Shown: positions 63,774 to 64,000 of the stretch, one piece after another | Layout: each line of letters begins with the position of its first letter | Position numbering within the stretch: position 1 is the stretch's first letter | Source of the DNA: Flavobacteriaceae bacterium F08102 | GTDB lineage: Bacteria; Bacteroidota; Bacteroidia; Flavobacteriales; Flavobacteriaceae | Assembly (NCBI GenBank): GCA_023015935.1 | Contig: JALKAY010000001.1 | Span: 124,874 to 188,873 of the forward strand | Direction: 5' to 3' | Length of the DNA stretch: 64,000 nucleotides | Position numbers and translations under genes: made by a program | The notes under the pieces: model-generated | Seen by the model: only the letters and a program-made list of their open reading frames with translations | What the model was told of the DNA's origin: nothing | Databases searched by the model: none

Positions 63774-64000
63774 TTACATCAATGCATCTAATTTTTCTGC
63801 ATAGGTAGCTTTCGGCGCAACACCTACTTGCTTATCAACAACTTCACCATTCTTAAAAATCAAAACAGTTGGAATATTTCTAACACCATATTTGGCAGCG
63901 AATTCTTGATTTGCATCAACATCTAACTTACCAACTACTGCTTTACCTTCATAATCTGCATTTAATTCTTCTACAGTAGGAGCTAACATTCTACAAGGTC
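63774..64000 (-). CDS. trxA: Thioredoxin, 3' part
   Basis: The gene runs off the right edge. The last bases of the window encode GPC-R before MLAPTVEEL, so the frame continues upstream into the WCGPC active site. About 75 residues are visible, including VGKLDVDAN, the cis-Pro motif (VRNIPTVLIFKNGE) and VGVAPK, all typical of thioredoxin. It has no signal peptide in view; cytoplasmic disulfide reductase is the likely role. Confidence 0.9.
   Translation of the reverse strand, partial: PCRMLAPTVEELNADYEGKAVVGKLDVDANQEFAAKYGVRNIPTVLIFKNGEVVDKQVGVAPKATYAEKLDALM

Overview
The window is 64 kb of AT-rich chromosome from a member of the Bacteroidota, most likely family Flavobacteriaceae. The evidence is the Bacteroidota-type promoter signature (TTG, 18-19 bp, TAnnTTTG) in front of several genes, the absence of Shine-Dalgarno sites, and family markers such as GLPGLI, DUF4260, DUF3570/DUF4266, a CusA-TolC fusion and signal peptides ending in AQ. 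I see no prophage, CRISPR array or intact insertion sequence. The genus cannot be read from the sequence alone.

Left third (1-18 kb, + strand): after the end of an ArnT/PMT-like glycosyltransferase comes a Crp/Fnr-type regulator with three clustered cysteines, a secreted rhodanese, and a TetR-controlled ABC exporter (TolC, lipoprotein adaptor, OsmC, two half-ATPases, two ABC-2 permeases; a split YbhGFSR-like system). Next are a type III sulfide:quinone-reductase-like flavoprotein with an unannotated 45-residue partner, and an RND efflux operon ending in a small PII-like protein and a YgaP-type membrane protein. A 14-bp palindrome, GTAAC-N4-GTTAC, lies 33-34 bp upstream (centre to centre) of a -7 element in front of the rhodanese, the flavoprotein and the RND operon, and all three promoters lack a -33 TTG. 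I read this as a Crp/Fnr class II regulon for reactive sulfur handling.

18-28.7 kb (- strand): one long operon encodes a CusRS-like two-component system, a CusA-TolC fusion pump, its adaptor, a thioredoxin-like protein, the flavin transferase ApbE, a small DUF4266 lipoprotein and a DUF3570 outer-membrane-type protein. The last protein carries two SGASR tetrads that resemble ApbE target sites. Tandem 11-bp repeats precede both the regulator and the pump.

29-45 kb: nadBA, an orphan ECF sigma factor, tRNA-Leu with decayed tRNA-like fragments and duplicated terminators, two peptidases, a PhnA-like protein, two tandem paralogous small proteins, and a complete trans-4-hydroxy-L-proline catabolic cluster with a divergent AraC regulator.

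45-64 kb: a decayed BlaI gene, housekeeping genes (hemW, ruvC), a flippase-like protein with a GT2 glycosyltransferase, a BlaI/BlaR1-like pair whose sensor ends in two TonB C-terminal domains, divergent glpD and a DeoR regulator with 10-bp-phased repeats, AsmA-like, GLPGLI, GIY-YIG, tRNA-Asp, DUF58 and the 3' part of trxA.
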